Positions 1 through 10,584 of a stretch of DNA of 64,000 nt are shown here, one piece after another. A program made the translations under genes and the position numbers. The notes beneath the pieces are model-generated. The model was not told the DNA's origin. It searched no databases and was given only the letters and a program-made list of their open reading frames with translations. Location of the stretch: positions 620,001 through 684,000 of the forward strand of contig LNKV01000010.1 of the NCBI GenBank assembly GCA_001465935.1, in the 5' to 3' direction. How positions within the stretch are numbered: the first letter of the stretch is position 1; the number at the start of each line of letters is the position of its first letter. This DNA comes from Clarireedia homoeocarpa. Its lineage: Eukaryota; Ascomycota; Leotiomycetes; Helotiales; Rutstroemiaceae.

Positions 1-237
1 TCCCTGAGCATTTTCCCTCTCTACGAAGTATTTAGAACTGCCCTGCCTCGCCTGCTACCCACTTTTTGCTTCGCTGAGGGACCTCGTCCCTTCCGTACTA
101 AGGGACCTGGGTAGCTTCCATAAAAAGAACTTAGTAACGGAATTCTCATTGTACAGTCGAAGTAATTCTCTCACTTCCAAGCACAAGACCAACCCAACAA
201 CAAACACAACCATTTACCACGACTCACACAGTACAAA

Positions 238-478
238 CTACGCAACACACAATACGCAACACACAATACGCAAACACACAACACAACACACAACACACAA
301 TACACAATCCTCCGCACATATACGAATCACCCAGTCCGGGAAGAACAAGGACAAGGACAAGGACAAGAAAAGACGAGCACAAAGGACAATCCCACCCACC
401 TACATACCACATACGGCATACCACATACAACATACAACATACAACATACAACATACCCCATACCACATACCACACCTC
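238..478. repeat. A/C-rich microsatellite cluster
   Basis: Three adjoining low-complexity tracts are visible. The first is an imperfect CACAA/TACGCAA array at about 240-310, the second an ACAAGG hexamer array at about 345-368, and the third an array of ACATACA/CCACATA units at about 405-478. The open frames they create on both strands are repeat artefacts. Confidence 0.85.
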
Positions 479-598
479 AACCCTCTATAGAGTCCCATTT
501 CTCCAAAGAAACCGAGAACGTGTTGTTGATTACGAGTAACCTTACCAGGACTTGAATCCACACTGCATTGTTGTTTCTTCTACTTCTGTACTTCTAAC

Positions 599-626
599 AT
601 TCATTCATTCATTCATTCATTCATTC
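599..626. repeat. (ATTC)7 microsatellite
   Basis: Seven perfect copies of the tetramer ATTC occur about 165 bases before the KCS1 start codon, so they probably lie in its promoter or leader. Confidence 0.9.
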
Positions 627-789
627 CTTGCTAGTAAATCCTTGCTCGAGTTAAAAAAAAATCCCCCCCCCTTGGCTTTTTGTGCGGTCTTATCCTGTTC
701 CTCTTTTCAGACACAAGACCATTGATTGACGTTCAATATCTGCGAATCATTTTCTCACATTGTTCCTGGATTCGATAGATGATCGCCTC

Positions 790-3700
790 ATGTCAAAATC
801 CCCTACTGATCCCACAAATGCCGCACCCACCTCCACGGTGAGTACTGAGCAAGGTCACCAAGACCACCAGGATGGCGGCAATCGTGAGGACGCACAAAAA
901 TGGACCAACGCGCCACCTAGACCAAAATCCACCTCTTCTTTGTTAACCCAAGCTCTCACCTCGACTCCAGATTCCAGCAGTCATAATCTGCCCTCTACCT
1001 CTCCTCCACGCGAGGGCCGCACAGCCATGCAAACCGCGACACGACCTTATCCTTTTATCTCGGGCGAACGGTATCACAATGAAGGGACTAGCACGGCTTT
1101 CTCAATGAATAATACTATGAGCGGGAAAATGTCCTCGTCGGAGGCTAGCAGGCCATTGAGTGCGGGAGCAACACCTACGTCAGCGTCTGCGAACTTTTTC
1201 AACATGGATCATCTCAACAATATTCTTTCAAACCACCGAGACTTCTTGAGAGATGTGAAATCCAGAGGTCGTGGCACATCTCTGGAACGAACCGCCAAGG
1301 AAAAGAGAGTACAGGATCTGCCGAAAGGATCTTTTTCTACCAATCCCGGCGATACTGGCATTATCACTCGACCATCCACACCTCAACAACCCCAAGAAAC
1401 CGTGCCGTCCTTTACACGAGATCCACCTACAGATGGCTTCCGGGCTAGTTATCGTTCTTGGAGAGATGCTCGGCCGAGTATGTCTGCGGAGAAGGCCTGG
1501 TCCATCAATATCAATGAACAAGGTGATGATGACAGTCAGGTTGGTCAAGTGGAGAAGTCCATCACAGAGGCATTGGCTGGAGTGGAACACAACAATCGCA
1601 GTCGAAAAGCAAGTCATAGTCTGAGGTTCTTTCGAGAAGGTCTGCCAGAAGAAAAGACAAAGAAGCGTGATGGCAAAAGCAAAGGTCACGCAAAGGATGG
1701 GAATTCGAATCACAAAATTATTAGTATACCAGAAGGAGGAATGCTGGATGTGAGGTCCCAACTCACGCCCGACATTTCAAGCCCGTTATCACCGTTATTT
1801 GCAAGCAACGAAACGACTCGTAGAGCATCGATACCCCACAGCAACGGTTCCGCTGTTCCCGCAACTATTACAGAAGGGTTAGCAACAGAGGAGGGTTACT
1901 TCGATCAATCTCGAACGGTTGAAACCATCTCGGCAGAAGCAATGAAGAAGATGCCTCCTCAACTTCTAGCTGAGATCCGTAAGCATCACAATCTGACGCC
2001 AGGTGCTGCTAAAGGTTCTTCTTTCTCAGGAAGCATTCCGGTTACTGAATCTGAGAAGTCAAGGACTGATTCGGGTGAGGAGACTTCGGTGGCTGGGTCC
2101 CAGTTAGGTCGTGCGAACGATGATGGTGCTGAATTGACAAAAGTCAAGAGCTGCGAAGATGACGACGAGTCGGGCGAGGAACAAATTGCTTCTGCCTTGT
2201 TCGTACCTCATCAAGCGGCTCATGACCCAGTCGAACGAAGAGGAGAGACTCCCCGGGAAGGTCTAGATCATGTTTCAAGATCTCGAATGAATGAACAACA
2301 TCGCTCAGATGTTTCAAACTCACAACAGTGGCTCGAAGAGCATGAAGTCCCATCACGTGAAGTAGATAACAAATATGTCAGCCAAGATGTTAATCCTCGA
2401 CCGTTACCGCCAAGCCGTGTAAAGTCACAGAGCTCAATGGAAGAGAGAGATACCTTTGTTCCGCCTGCAGATATCCCTGAGGCAGTACAAGATTCTTACG
2501 ATGAAGGAGATACCACAATAGGTGAGGAGTCGAGCCTGACAGATGATCCGGAAACGACACCCACTTCTTCAAGACGGCGCAGTTATAAGTTGAGAACTCA
2601 TGTTCACGAACATCAACAGGCCAAGCAACCACTAGAAGCTATTGAATTGATACCATATAGACATCAAGTTGGGGGCCATACCACTATGTGGAGATTCTCG
2701 AAGCGAGCGGTATGTAAGCAGCTGAATAATCGTGAGAATGAATTCTACGAGAAGGTTGAACAAAATCATCCGCAGCTCCTGAAATTCTTGCCAAGGTACG
2801 TGCAATATCAATCACTTCTCCGCCTCTGGCTTTGAAGCTGAGTCTTTGTCAAGACGCCATTCGGAAATTGTCCATCATCAGTTCTGCTACATAGGCTAAC
2901 GCGTTACGTTCACTCCGGACTTTAGATATATTGGTGTTCTTAATGTCACTTTCGAGAAGCAGCAACGTCGAAAGTCTACGCGCAAGGAAGAAAAGGATCC
3001 TATTGTGGATGGAGAACCCAATGGTTCTGGTGAACAGCAGCCCAAAGATGAGATCAAGGCAAACACGGAAGGCAATGGGCATACTAGTACGGAGAGAAAA
3101 TCTGAGCATGCGAGGATGATCAGCCAGTCTATGCAGGCGGCCTCAACTCCTATACCAACAGTTACATTCGCCGACAATAGGCACATCATCCCCAAGAGCT
3201 TTTTACAGCCTCATCCACACCTCATTGACCCCGTTAGTTCTTCATACGCCAACTTTACCCGCCTTCCTCGTGAACGGAGTCTAAGCCAGAGCCAAAGTCA
3301 GAGTCAGCCCCCCCCTAGCGGTGACTTCACATTTCGACCGACTTTGTCCGATAAGCATGCAGCGAGTTGGGGTGCAACTACAGTGAACAAAAAGCTGAGG
3401 AACGAAGTCTTTGGAGAAGCTTTCCTACAGCAGCCAATTCCGATCCACCGTCATAGGAAGCCGGCATCGCAAAGCAGAGCTTTACGGCAAGGGGCTGCGT
3501 TAAGGACTACTAATTCCGAGACGAACCTTAAATCTACTCCATCTTATCAGAAGGCGGTGGAAGGTCAATCATCTAAAGAGTCGATTCGTCGGAGAGCTAT
3601 GAAGAGTGCTGCCGAAAAACGAACAGGCTTGGCGCCGATGACTCCTGTAACACCCGCCCCACCTGTGTCGACTAGTGATGAGAAGTCTACATGCGAGAAT

Positions 3701-4888
3701 GGTGAAGACGAGGAGGGATTCGAGCAAATGGGTACCAGTGCTCCGGAACCAGAGGTCTCGCCGCAAGAAGCGACCAAGAGACCAAAGAGACGCTATTCCA
3801 GTGGTAGTCTTCGTCGTAAGCCGAATGAAGTAGCTGATGACCGTGGTAGTCTCAAGTATTTCGAGGAAGCTGATGATGCTGGTTACAAGGGTGACGAAGA
3901 AGATGTGTTCACTATGGATCCTGAGCTTGCTCCAACACAGTCACTAAAGTCGGCTCCGGTAGTGGATAAGGCATTTCCGGTTGCGTCTGAGGAGAAGAAT
4001 GACAAGATTACTTCGGACGTTTCTGATATTGCTAGCAACGGTACTAGTGTGTCAAATGCTCAATCAAGATCTCCTGCCACTTTGGAAATTCCTCGACCGG
4101 TTAACCCGAAAGAAGCCCAAACCCAACCTAACTCCCGTGTCGAGTATTTCTTATTACTTGAAGACTTGACAGCTGGCATGAAGCGTCCTTGCATTATGGA
4201 TCTCAAGATGGGTACTCGTCAATACGGTATCGATGCCAACGAAAATAAACAAAAATCCCAACGCAGCAAGTGCGAGGCAACAACATCTCGAGAACTTGGT
4301 GTTAGAGTTTGTGGTCTACAGGTATGGGATGTGAAGACGCAGGGGTACATCTTCCAGGACAAGTACTTTGGCAGAGATTTGAAAGCTGGACAGGAATTTC
4401 AGAATGCCTTGACTCGCTTCTTGTACGATGGAGTCGATTACGGAAGTATCTTACGCCACATCCCCACCATCATCCATAAACTCTCCCAACTGGAAGTTCT
4501 CATCAAAGGCCTCATCGGCTACCGCTTCTACGCCGCTAGTCTCCTCATGTTCTACGACGGTGATACGTCATCCATGGAAGAAGAATCCGACAGCAATGTG
4601 TTTGAACGCCCGCCGGACAAGAGAAGAGAAGTCGATTTCAAGATGGCAGATTTTGCCAATTGTGTAACGAAGGAGGATTTTGATGAGGTGGAAAGGACAT
4701 GTCCGCCAAGACATCCGGAAAAACCAGATTTGGGGTTTTTGAGGGGCTTGAGGAGTTTGAAGAGGTATTTTTGGAGGATTCAGAGGGATGTCGGGAGGGA
4801 GATGGGGATCAGGGCGAGGGATTGGGGCGAGGATGATGGGGAGATGGGGGAGGGGGAGGAAGAGGATGAGGCTGATTTGAGCTATTAA
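790..4888 (+). CDS. KCS1: Inositol hexakisphosphate kinase (Kcs1 type)
   Basis: Predicted exons are 790-2795 and 2926-4888, giving 1322 residues. The first in-frame ATG is at 790. The intron (GTACGT...TTTAG) must be removed because the unspliced frame stops at 2835. Kcs1 enzymes phosphorylate InsP6 to the pyrophosphate InsP7 and so affect phosphate sensing, vacuole form and stress signalling. The kinase domain is in two pieces. An N-lobe region lies at about residues 620-685, across the intron. The catalytic part lies at about 1070-1270, with the family signature P-x3-D-x-K-x-G (PCIMDLKMG), then YRFYAASLLMFYDG and MADFANC, resembling the SLL and DFA motifs. About 390 Ser/Pro-rich, probably disordered residues separate the lobes, and the first 600 residues are also low complexity. 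The tail is acidic. Family assignment is firm; disorder is inferred. Confidence 0.93.
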
Positions 4889-6238
4889 GGGGCTGGGATA
4901 AGTTGGGTTGAGTTGGGCTAGAGGGAGTTTTGTGTTTATTAATTGAGAGACGGGATTAGTTTTATTTTCGCAGGGGGGGGTGAGTGGATGGTTATTCGTT
5001 CTTTTGTAGATATATTTATATCTCAAATATGGGTATGGGGGTAGGCTGGGGTAGGCTGGGGATTCTAAAGGAATTGAAACAGGGGGGAGGCTCTCTGTCT
5101 GTGTTGTTACAGTTCTAATCAAAAACCCTAGCGTTTGTTCAGAGTATTGGATGGTTTTTTTTATGATTGTGTGTGTTTTCCTTTTATGGCTCGGTATTTC
5201 TATCTTCTTGACTTTTCTTTGTTTGTCACGACGTTATTCGGTCTTGAGCTGGGACTTGACGTATACCCTATATAATTTGATGCATGATTTTCTTTTCGGT
5301 GGGGTTGAATGGATGGATAAATGGGATGGGGTTGTTGAGTTTTTTGAGTTTTAATGTTTTTTTCCCTTTGATTTAGTTGGTTGAGGAAGCGAAGGGAAGG
5401 GAAGGGAAGGGGGAGGTGGAGTGAGAGGTAGAGTAAAGAGGTGAAGAGGGAAGAAGGGAACAAGGAAGAAGGGGGAAATTTTACTTTACTGCTTTCATGA
5501 ATGGCTCTTTCGTTGTTGTGGGTTTCGCTGTTCGGTTCGGTTCGGTTCGGTTCTTTTGCTGCTGCCTGCCTGCCTGTGTCTGTGTTGCTATTCGAAAGTC
5601 AGAGATGGGTTGGGTTGGATTGGGTTGGTGTAGGGAATGAAAGAGGGGGGGGGGGATAGGAATAGGAATAGGGGGGAATGAATGGAAGGGGAGGGGGAGG
5701 TGTAGATAGATGGGTAGATTTTAAGATAGGTGGGGAAGTGAAAAGAGCAGAAGAGAAAGGGAAGGGAAGGAAGGGAAGGAAAAGGAAAGGAAAGGAGAAA
5801 GAAGACAGAGAGGAAAGGAGAATGAAGGAGTTGATAGATTGATGTAGGTTAGTTGTAACATACTAAACTTACACTTTTTTTTTTTTTTTTTTTTTTTGAA
5901 GGCAGACGAACTTTTCGCGCTACCCTGTTATCATCACCGTTGCTATCTGGACCCTGTAGTAGCGGAGAACAAACAATACGAGATATTTTTCTTGCTGACT
6001 CTGCAGTAACTACTGTGGCAGCAATACGAGACATTTTCCTGCTGACTCAAGCAAAGCACAGATGATATATCTAGATCTCAACAATCTTTTTCATGCACGC
6101 ATTTCACGGATTCGTGGACAAGATTTTATCTTTTTGCTTAGATAACGCTTGGAGTAGTTTCTGCAGCGGAAGTCTCTCCGTTACTAATTAGATTGACTTG
6201 CTGTCTATTCCGTAGCTGTGGTTGTGGAACGGTCAAAT
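4889..6238. other. G-rich low-complexity spacer after KCS1
   Basis: No supported gene. It holds the KCS1 3' untranslated region and long G/A-rich tracts at about 4960-5830, a TTCGG array at 5531-5550, a G run near 5645-5656 and a 23-T tract at 5875-5897. Purines dominate the plus strand. The last 200 bases are the promoter side of the small secreted-protein gene. Confidence 0.6.
5394..5413 (+). other. Candidate G-quadruplex motif
   Basis: Four runs of at least three guanines are separated by AA dinucleotides, an ideal intramolecular quadruplex pattern in the KCS1 downstream region. Formation in cells is not shown by sequence alone. Confidence 0.6.
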
Positions 6239-7000
6239 ATGCTTAATCGTAACCTCACATGGTCGGATATCTCCTCCAGCTCCTTCATAACAACACTAAC
6301 AAAATCTAGCTCAATCATTGGCATCCTCCTCCTCGCTATCACCCCAGCAGTGTTCAGCAACCCCCTCTCAATCACCGAGCCTCTCACAATCGAAACCCGC
6401 TCCCCAAAAAAAAAAGCCGTTCCTCTCCCAGGGACTTCGGTCAATGAGTACAATGCCAAGAAATTGTACGGGCGATCTGATATTATGAAGCTTAATTATG
6501 TACGTTTTCTTTACACCCACCCACCCGCATATCCTAATGCAAATCCAACTCAACTCAACTCAACTCAACTCAGTCGTCACAATTTGCTAACCAATGATCA
6601 TTTCCTAGTATCTCAGAGGAAATTGCGAAGACTGGACCATCTCCGTCACCGTCAATGCCGGTCTCAACAGCGTTTGCGTTCAGTACTTCTACAACCGTGC
6701 TGCTTCTGTTAATATTGCGAATTGCTATGCTAGTTATACATTTTCACACTTCCTCTCCTCTCTACTGAGTCTACTCTCTCCCCTCCTCTCTCCAACACCC
6801 ACCTTCAAGACACACATCTCTCCCCTTCACAATGGATGAACGTTTGAGCCTAAAAAATTGCAACAGATTGCAAAGCAGACTTCTCATCAGGTACAAGCTG
6901 TGGTACTACACAATTGGGAACGGTATACTCGAACGGGGATAATTGCTTAACGAAGAATGGTGCATTTTATTTTGGTAGCTTCAGGGCTAGTACTTACTAG
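6239..7000 (+). CDS. Small secreted cysteine-rich protein (unrecognised family)
   Basis: Predicted exons are 6239-6499, 6609-6732 and 6867-7000, giving 172 residues. I do not recognise the family. The N-terminus carries a hydrophobic stretch (residues 26-38, SIIGILLLAITPA) ending in a signal-peptidase-like site near residue 40, so secretion is likely. The mature part has six cysteines at residues 93, 110, 126, 130, 140 and 155, all in the C-terminal half and compatible with three disulfides, plus basic pairs near 57-59 and 74-75 that could be processing sites. Intron 1 has a good GTACGT donor and TCCTAG acceptor. Intron 2 has a weak GTTATA donor but keeps the frame open and adds three of the six cysteines (130, 140, 155). 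No single reading frame covers the gene, so it is easy to miss. Size and cysteine pattern are effector-like, but function is unknown. Confidence 0.6.
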
Positions 7001-8216
7001 GTAGGAACGCATTAGAATCAGATTCTTAGTAGTGGTCAAGTATGAGAATGAGGGCATACCCAGATTCTGAATGAGGGGATTCACAGAATCAGGAACGATC
7101 AGCAATTCCCAAGCTGTCACTTCGTATTGTATTTGTAAGCTATAGAATATTGTAGAATCACCAATTTTGCCACAGTTTGAGGATATAAACCTCCTCTGAG
7201 CTGCTCTGTAGTTAGTTCAGCAGATAGAACAAAATCACTCAATCGAAAGCACCATTTCAGAAGCTCTTAATCTTACATCAAGCCGAGGATGGATTTCAAA
7301 TGATGTAGACTCAAAATCGCGCAGTGGGAGCTTGGTTGTAGTAGGATATTAGTGAGGTGCTATCAAACTTACGCAAAGCTATGTCGCAAAAGCCTAGATA
7401 TGGAAGAGTAATTCACGCGTTCATCCTCCCAGGACCAGTGGCAGGGTATATCGCTTCTCCTCGATAGGGGAAATTCCATAGTTTTAGGCAATCTACCCGT
7501 TTTATTATTCACTTTATATACAACGTAAATTATGGTCTCCCGCAAGCCCAAGGTGCTAATTGAAGGGGTTTACGTTACATGATAGAGAATCTATAGTCAT
7601 TATAATCATCTTTGGTCCTAGCTCATCTTGATGTAATCTTACATATGTTGTGGGTTGCCTCTACAGTATTAGAGAAACAGTAGTCCCGGTTACACTTGCT
7701 TTGCCTTGACGTAAAGGCTCTTATTTTAGCTTCTTTATATCTAGGTTTCTTTTAAAGAGGAAAAATAAGAATTTATTAGATTACTTCTCTTTTGCTAACT
7801 ATATAACTAAGTAGAAAGATAGCTTCGCCTTTGATTTGTTTTGCATTATAATATCTAACATCCTAGCCCCCAACACAACCGCTTTGGGAAACGGAAGGCC
7901 ACCTGGGTCCTGGACCTCACTCAACCTGAGACGCTGTACGCCGTTCCCGCGTACTGTATTCCTTGCACAGCAAGCGATTACACGAGCGACGACTCAGAAC
8001 TTTTCATCTAGGCGCCGACTCGTGTAGTGAAAGCCTGAAAGGTCGTTATATGTTCAGATTCACGTTATGAGATACGTCAAAGCCAAGACGATGGATGTAT
8101 AAATTCGGCCGTGGAATCCATTTAGTAGGAGGAGCAGAGTGCTATGAAATCTAGTACGCATTCACTTTTTTCTGATTATTTGCTAAACAAGAAGTCAATT
8201 CATTTTCTTATACACA
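7001..8216. other. AT-rich intergenic region
   Basis: No gene is supported. The stretch 7600-7860 is markedly AT-rich with many TA/TT steps and scattered stops in all frames, which could be a degraded, possibly RIP-mutated, repeat remnant. No element ends or domains can be recognised. Confidence 0.5.
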
Positions 8217-9169
8217 ATGTCAACACCCGTAAGAAATAAAGGCAAGCACCGTTACGACTCTGGTGAGGGTGATCTTCGCCGAGACGAGGAGGTAACATCC
8301 GTAAAATATAAACACAAGCACGGTTACGACTCTGATGAGGGTGGTCTTCGCCGAGACGCGGAGGTAACATCTTCTGAGAGTGAGACTGAATATCCAGGTA
8401 TTGATTCCCTGACGTCTTCTGGCTCCTGGGGTAGTTCTTGTTGATGTTGATGTTGATTGCTAACCTACTATTAGATAACGGTGATTATATTGAGCCACCA
8501 ACACAGATTAAACACAAATCAAGCACTCGTTTACCTGATCGTCATAAATCAACGAGAACTACAGGTGATACAAGTGATGGGGATAAGCCAGATAGGCACA
8601 AACACAGAAGTACCCGACACAAGTCCAAGCCCGCTACTCGAAGAAGTGGTGAGAGCTCATTTGAAAGGGCAAAATTAAAGCCCGAGGCATCTTCATCAAA
8701 TCACCAACGCGCAGCCAGAGCTTCAGCAGAAGATCCTGCAGAGACCATCCTAGAAACCAAGAGGAGCGCAGAAAAATACCTGCTGCAGTTCATTGAAAAT
8801 GCAAAGGCTGATCTGGAAGCCGAAGAGCGATTGATACGGCAAAAGCGTTCTCTTCTAGAAGATATAAAAAAACATATTGAGGATCCTTTGATGCAGCGGA
8901 GTGGAATTGTCTTGGAAGAATATGATAGATATATAAAAGACTGGGATCATAAGAATGATGCTCCCGCTAAAACAGCGCGCAAAAGCGAGAAGTATCTTTC
9001 TGCATACTTAGAAGAGGCAAGCAGGAATTTCAAAGCACATAAGCAACTAGAAGCCGAAAATGCAGCGCCGGCTGATAGAGAGGACGGGCGGGGCGGCAGG
9101 GATAGGAAGAAGAAAGTTCCGACTGAGGATCCTGAAAGACGTCGACGCCGACATGGGCCTCCTCTCTAG
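8217..9169 (+). CDS. Charged coiled-coil protein with an N-terminal duplication (unknown function)
   Basis: Predicted exons are 8217-8397 and 8475-9169, giving 291 residues. The intron (GTATTG...CTATTAG) contains the stop codons that would end each unspliced frame. I do not recognise the protein. A 72-bp (24-codon) unit is tandemly duplicated at about 8244-8387, seen as KH-x-YDS-x-EG-x-LRRD repeated twice. The middle is Lys/Arg/His/Ser-rich and probably disordered. Residues about 160-260 are Glu/Lys/Leu-rich and helical, likely coiled coil, with basic ends. There is no signal peptide or membrane segment. It is probably nuclear or cytoplasmic, and perhaps lineage-specific. The neighbouring interrupted gene at 9727 has a similar style (disordered N-terminus, helical C-terminus), but I see no clear sequence match. 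Confidence 0.6.
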
Positions 9170-9726
9170 ATTAATCCTTATCATAGCTGACAAGAAACAA
9201 TGTACCAACTTATATTATATCTACAAGAACTGAAAGATATTGAAAAATCATGTATCTGAATGAGAGGATAATAGAGGTCACTTGAATGGCTTTCCAAACG
9301 TGATGCTGATTTCATCATGTGGTTCCAACACAGCGACATCGGCTACACCGATCAATGGGCCGCATAAGGCCACACGAACAGCCACTGGGTCGGACGCCGA
9401 CTAAGCGCCAGAGAAAGGTACAAGCCTGACTCAAGCCACGCACGGCAATGATGATCTCGAGATCGTTCTCTGGAATAATCTTCCTATTACAGTATTGTAA
9501 TGATGGAGCGGCAGTCTGCGGAACGAGTCGTTGCAAATTTCCTAAGTAAGTACTCTATCGTGTTGATTCAGTTTGTTCTTTGATAGAAAATCCCAGCATC
9601 ACCCAACATAAAAGGGACTTGAGAATAGCAGTCTATCACAATGTCAATACACCCAATTTTTTTTTGAATATTTTACTAAGTCGTCCAGTACAGTATATCA
9701 TTCCCGGATAAAAGCTCTCTGCGAAA
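9170..9726. other. Intergenic region
   Basis: Spacer between the two charged-protein genes. It has a short T run near 9656-9666 and no supported coding sequence or RNA gene. Confidence 0.5.
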
Positions 9727-10584
9727 ATGTCAGGGGGTAATCCTTATCCAGGTGCTTATGCTGGGTACGCATCTGGTCCTCCAATGTATTCTCCATCGCA
9801 GTTTTCCCCTCGTCACACTAATCCTCCATATGGTTCATCAACACCAATTTTCGCTCATCCCGCTGATCCTTCACGTGGTTCGACCCGGACCCGTGACGAT
9901 TGGCATGGTTCATCAAGATAGAATAGAGCATCAGAGAACCGACATCGTAGAGATCATCGAAGCCCATCTCCTCGCCCGCAGGACCATCGCCCTAGGCATC
10001 ACAAAAAAGAAGACAGGAGATCTGATAGCAGGACAAGAACAAAAAGTGCGAAGGAGACTACGAATTGTAACAAGTCGCATCTGCCCAAGGTTGGCAAGGA
10101 AGAAGATGAGCATATCCAAGCGAAGATGCAACACTTAGCCAAGCAAATGAAAGAAAAGCTCAAAAAGCTCGATTTGCTGAAGAGAAAACCGAAAGCATTT
10201 CGTGATGCTTTGATTAGTGAGCAAGTGGTCAAACGACTGACATCCGAAACGGAGAATAAAATTATTGGGTTGAAGGAGGACCGGCGCGAGGTGCTTGAAA
10301 ATTGGCAGCGGGCTCTGTCTGAAGCCAGTGAGAAGGAACGTCCCATCGATGAGCGACCTTTCAAGGACAGATGGCAGCAGTTGGCCACCACACTCAGTGA
10401 ATACCGAAAGGGACCTATAGTTGACGCAGAAAACTTCGAAGCTTATTGTTATCCAGACGAGAAGATTCGGAGCTTGGAGCGTGAACTTGACGACGATGAG
10501 CTCATGCTAAAAGGTCTGGCATGTATGATCGGCTTGGACTCAATGCGTTATCTCAAAAGTGAACTTCCTCGGCACTACAAGTAG
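9727..10584 (+). pseudogene. Charged helical protein interrupted by an in-frame TAG
   Basis: An ATG at 9727 opens a frame of 64 codons (Gly/Pro/Tyr/Ser-rich, starting MSGGNPYPGAYAGY) that meets TAG at 9919-9921. The same frame then continues open for 220 more codons to a stop at 10582-10584. The downstream part starts with an Arg/His/Ser-rich stretch, in keeping with the disordered character before the stop, then becomes strongly helical and Lys/Glu-rich and ends DSMRYLKSELPRHYK. This suggests one 285-residue gene with a nonsense change. Other readings are a very short frame-preserving intron ending at the CAG at 9932-9934 (donors at 9875, 9878 or 9893 would all keep frame, but all are poor), stop-codon readthrough, or a start at 10126 giving 152 residues. 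Family unknown. Confidence 0.55.

Larger units (their letters stand above)
1..789. other. Upstream region and 5' leader of KCS1
   Basis: No credible coding region is visible. The stretch is rich in simple repeats (A/C-rich microsatellites and an ATTC tract) and in pyrimidine tracts, as expected for a fungal promoter and transcribed leader. The first 150 bases are pyrimidine-rich with no recognisable gene end. Confidence 0.6.

Noticed and set aside
149..490. Open frames on both strands in the A/C-rich region near the window start
   Set aside because: They arise from microsatellites; translations are low complexity and no gene features are present.
1228..1761. 177-codon frame antisense to KCS1
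   Set aside because: Lies fully inside a well-supported coding exon and has no recognisable domain; a shadow frame.
9727..10584. Reassigned stop codon (TAG as sense) as explanation
   Set aside because: Other genes in the window end normally at TAG (MAK5, dioxygenase, SDR), so a changed code is not supported.
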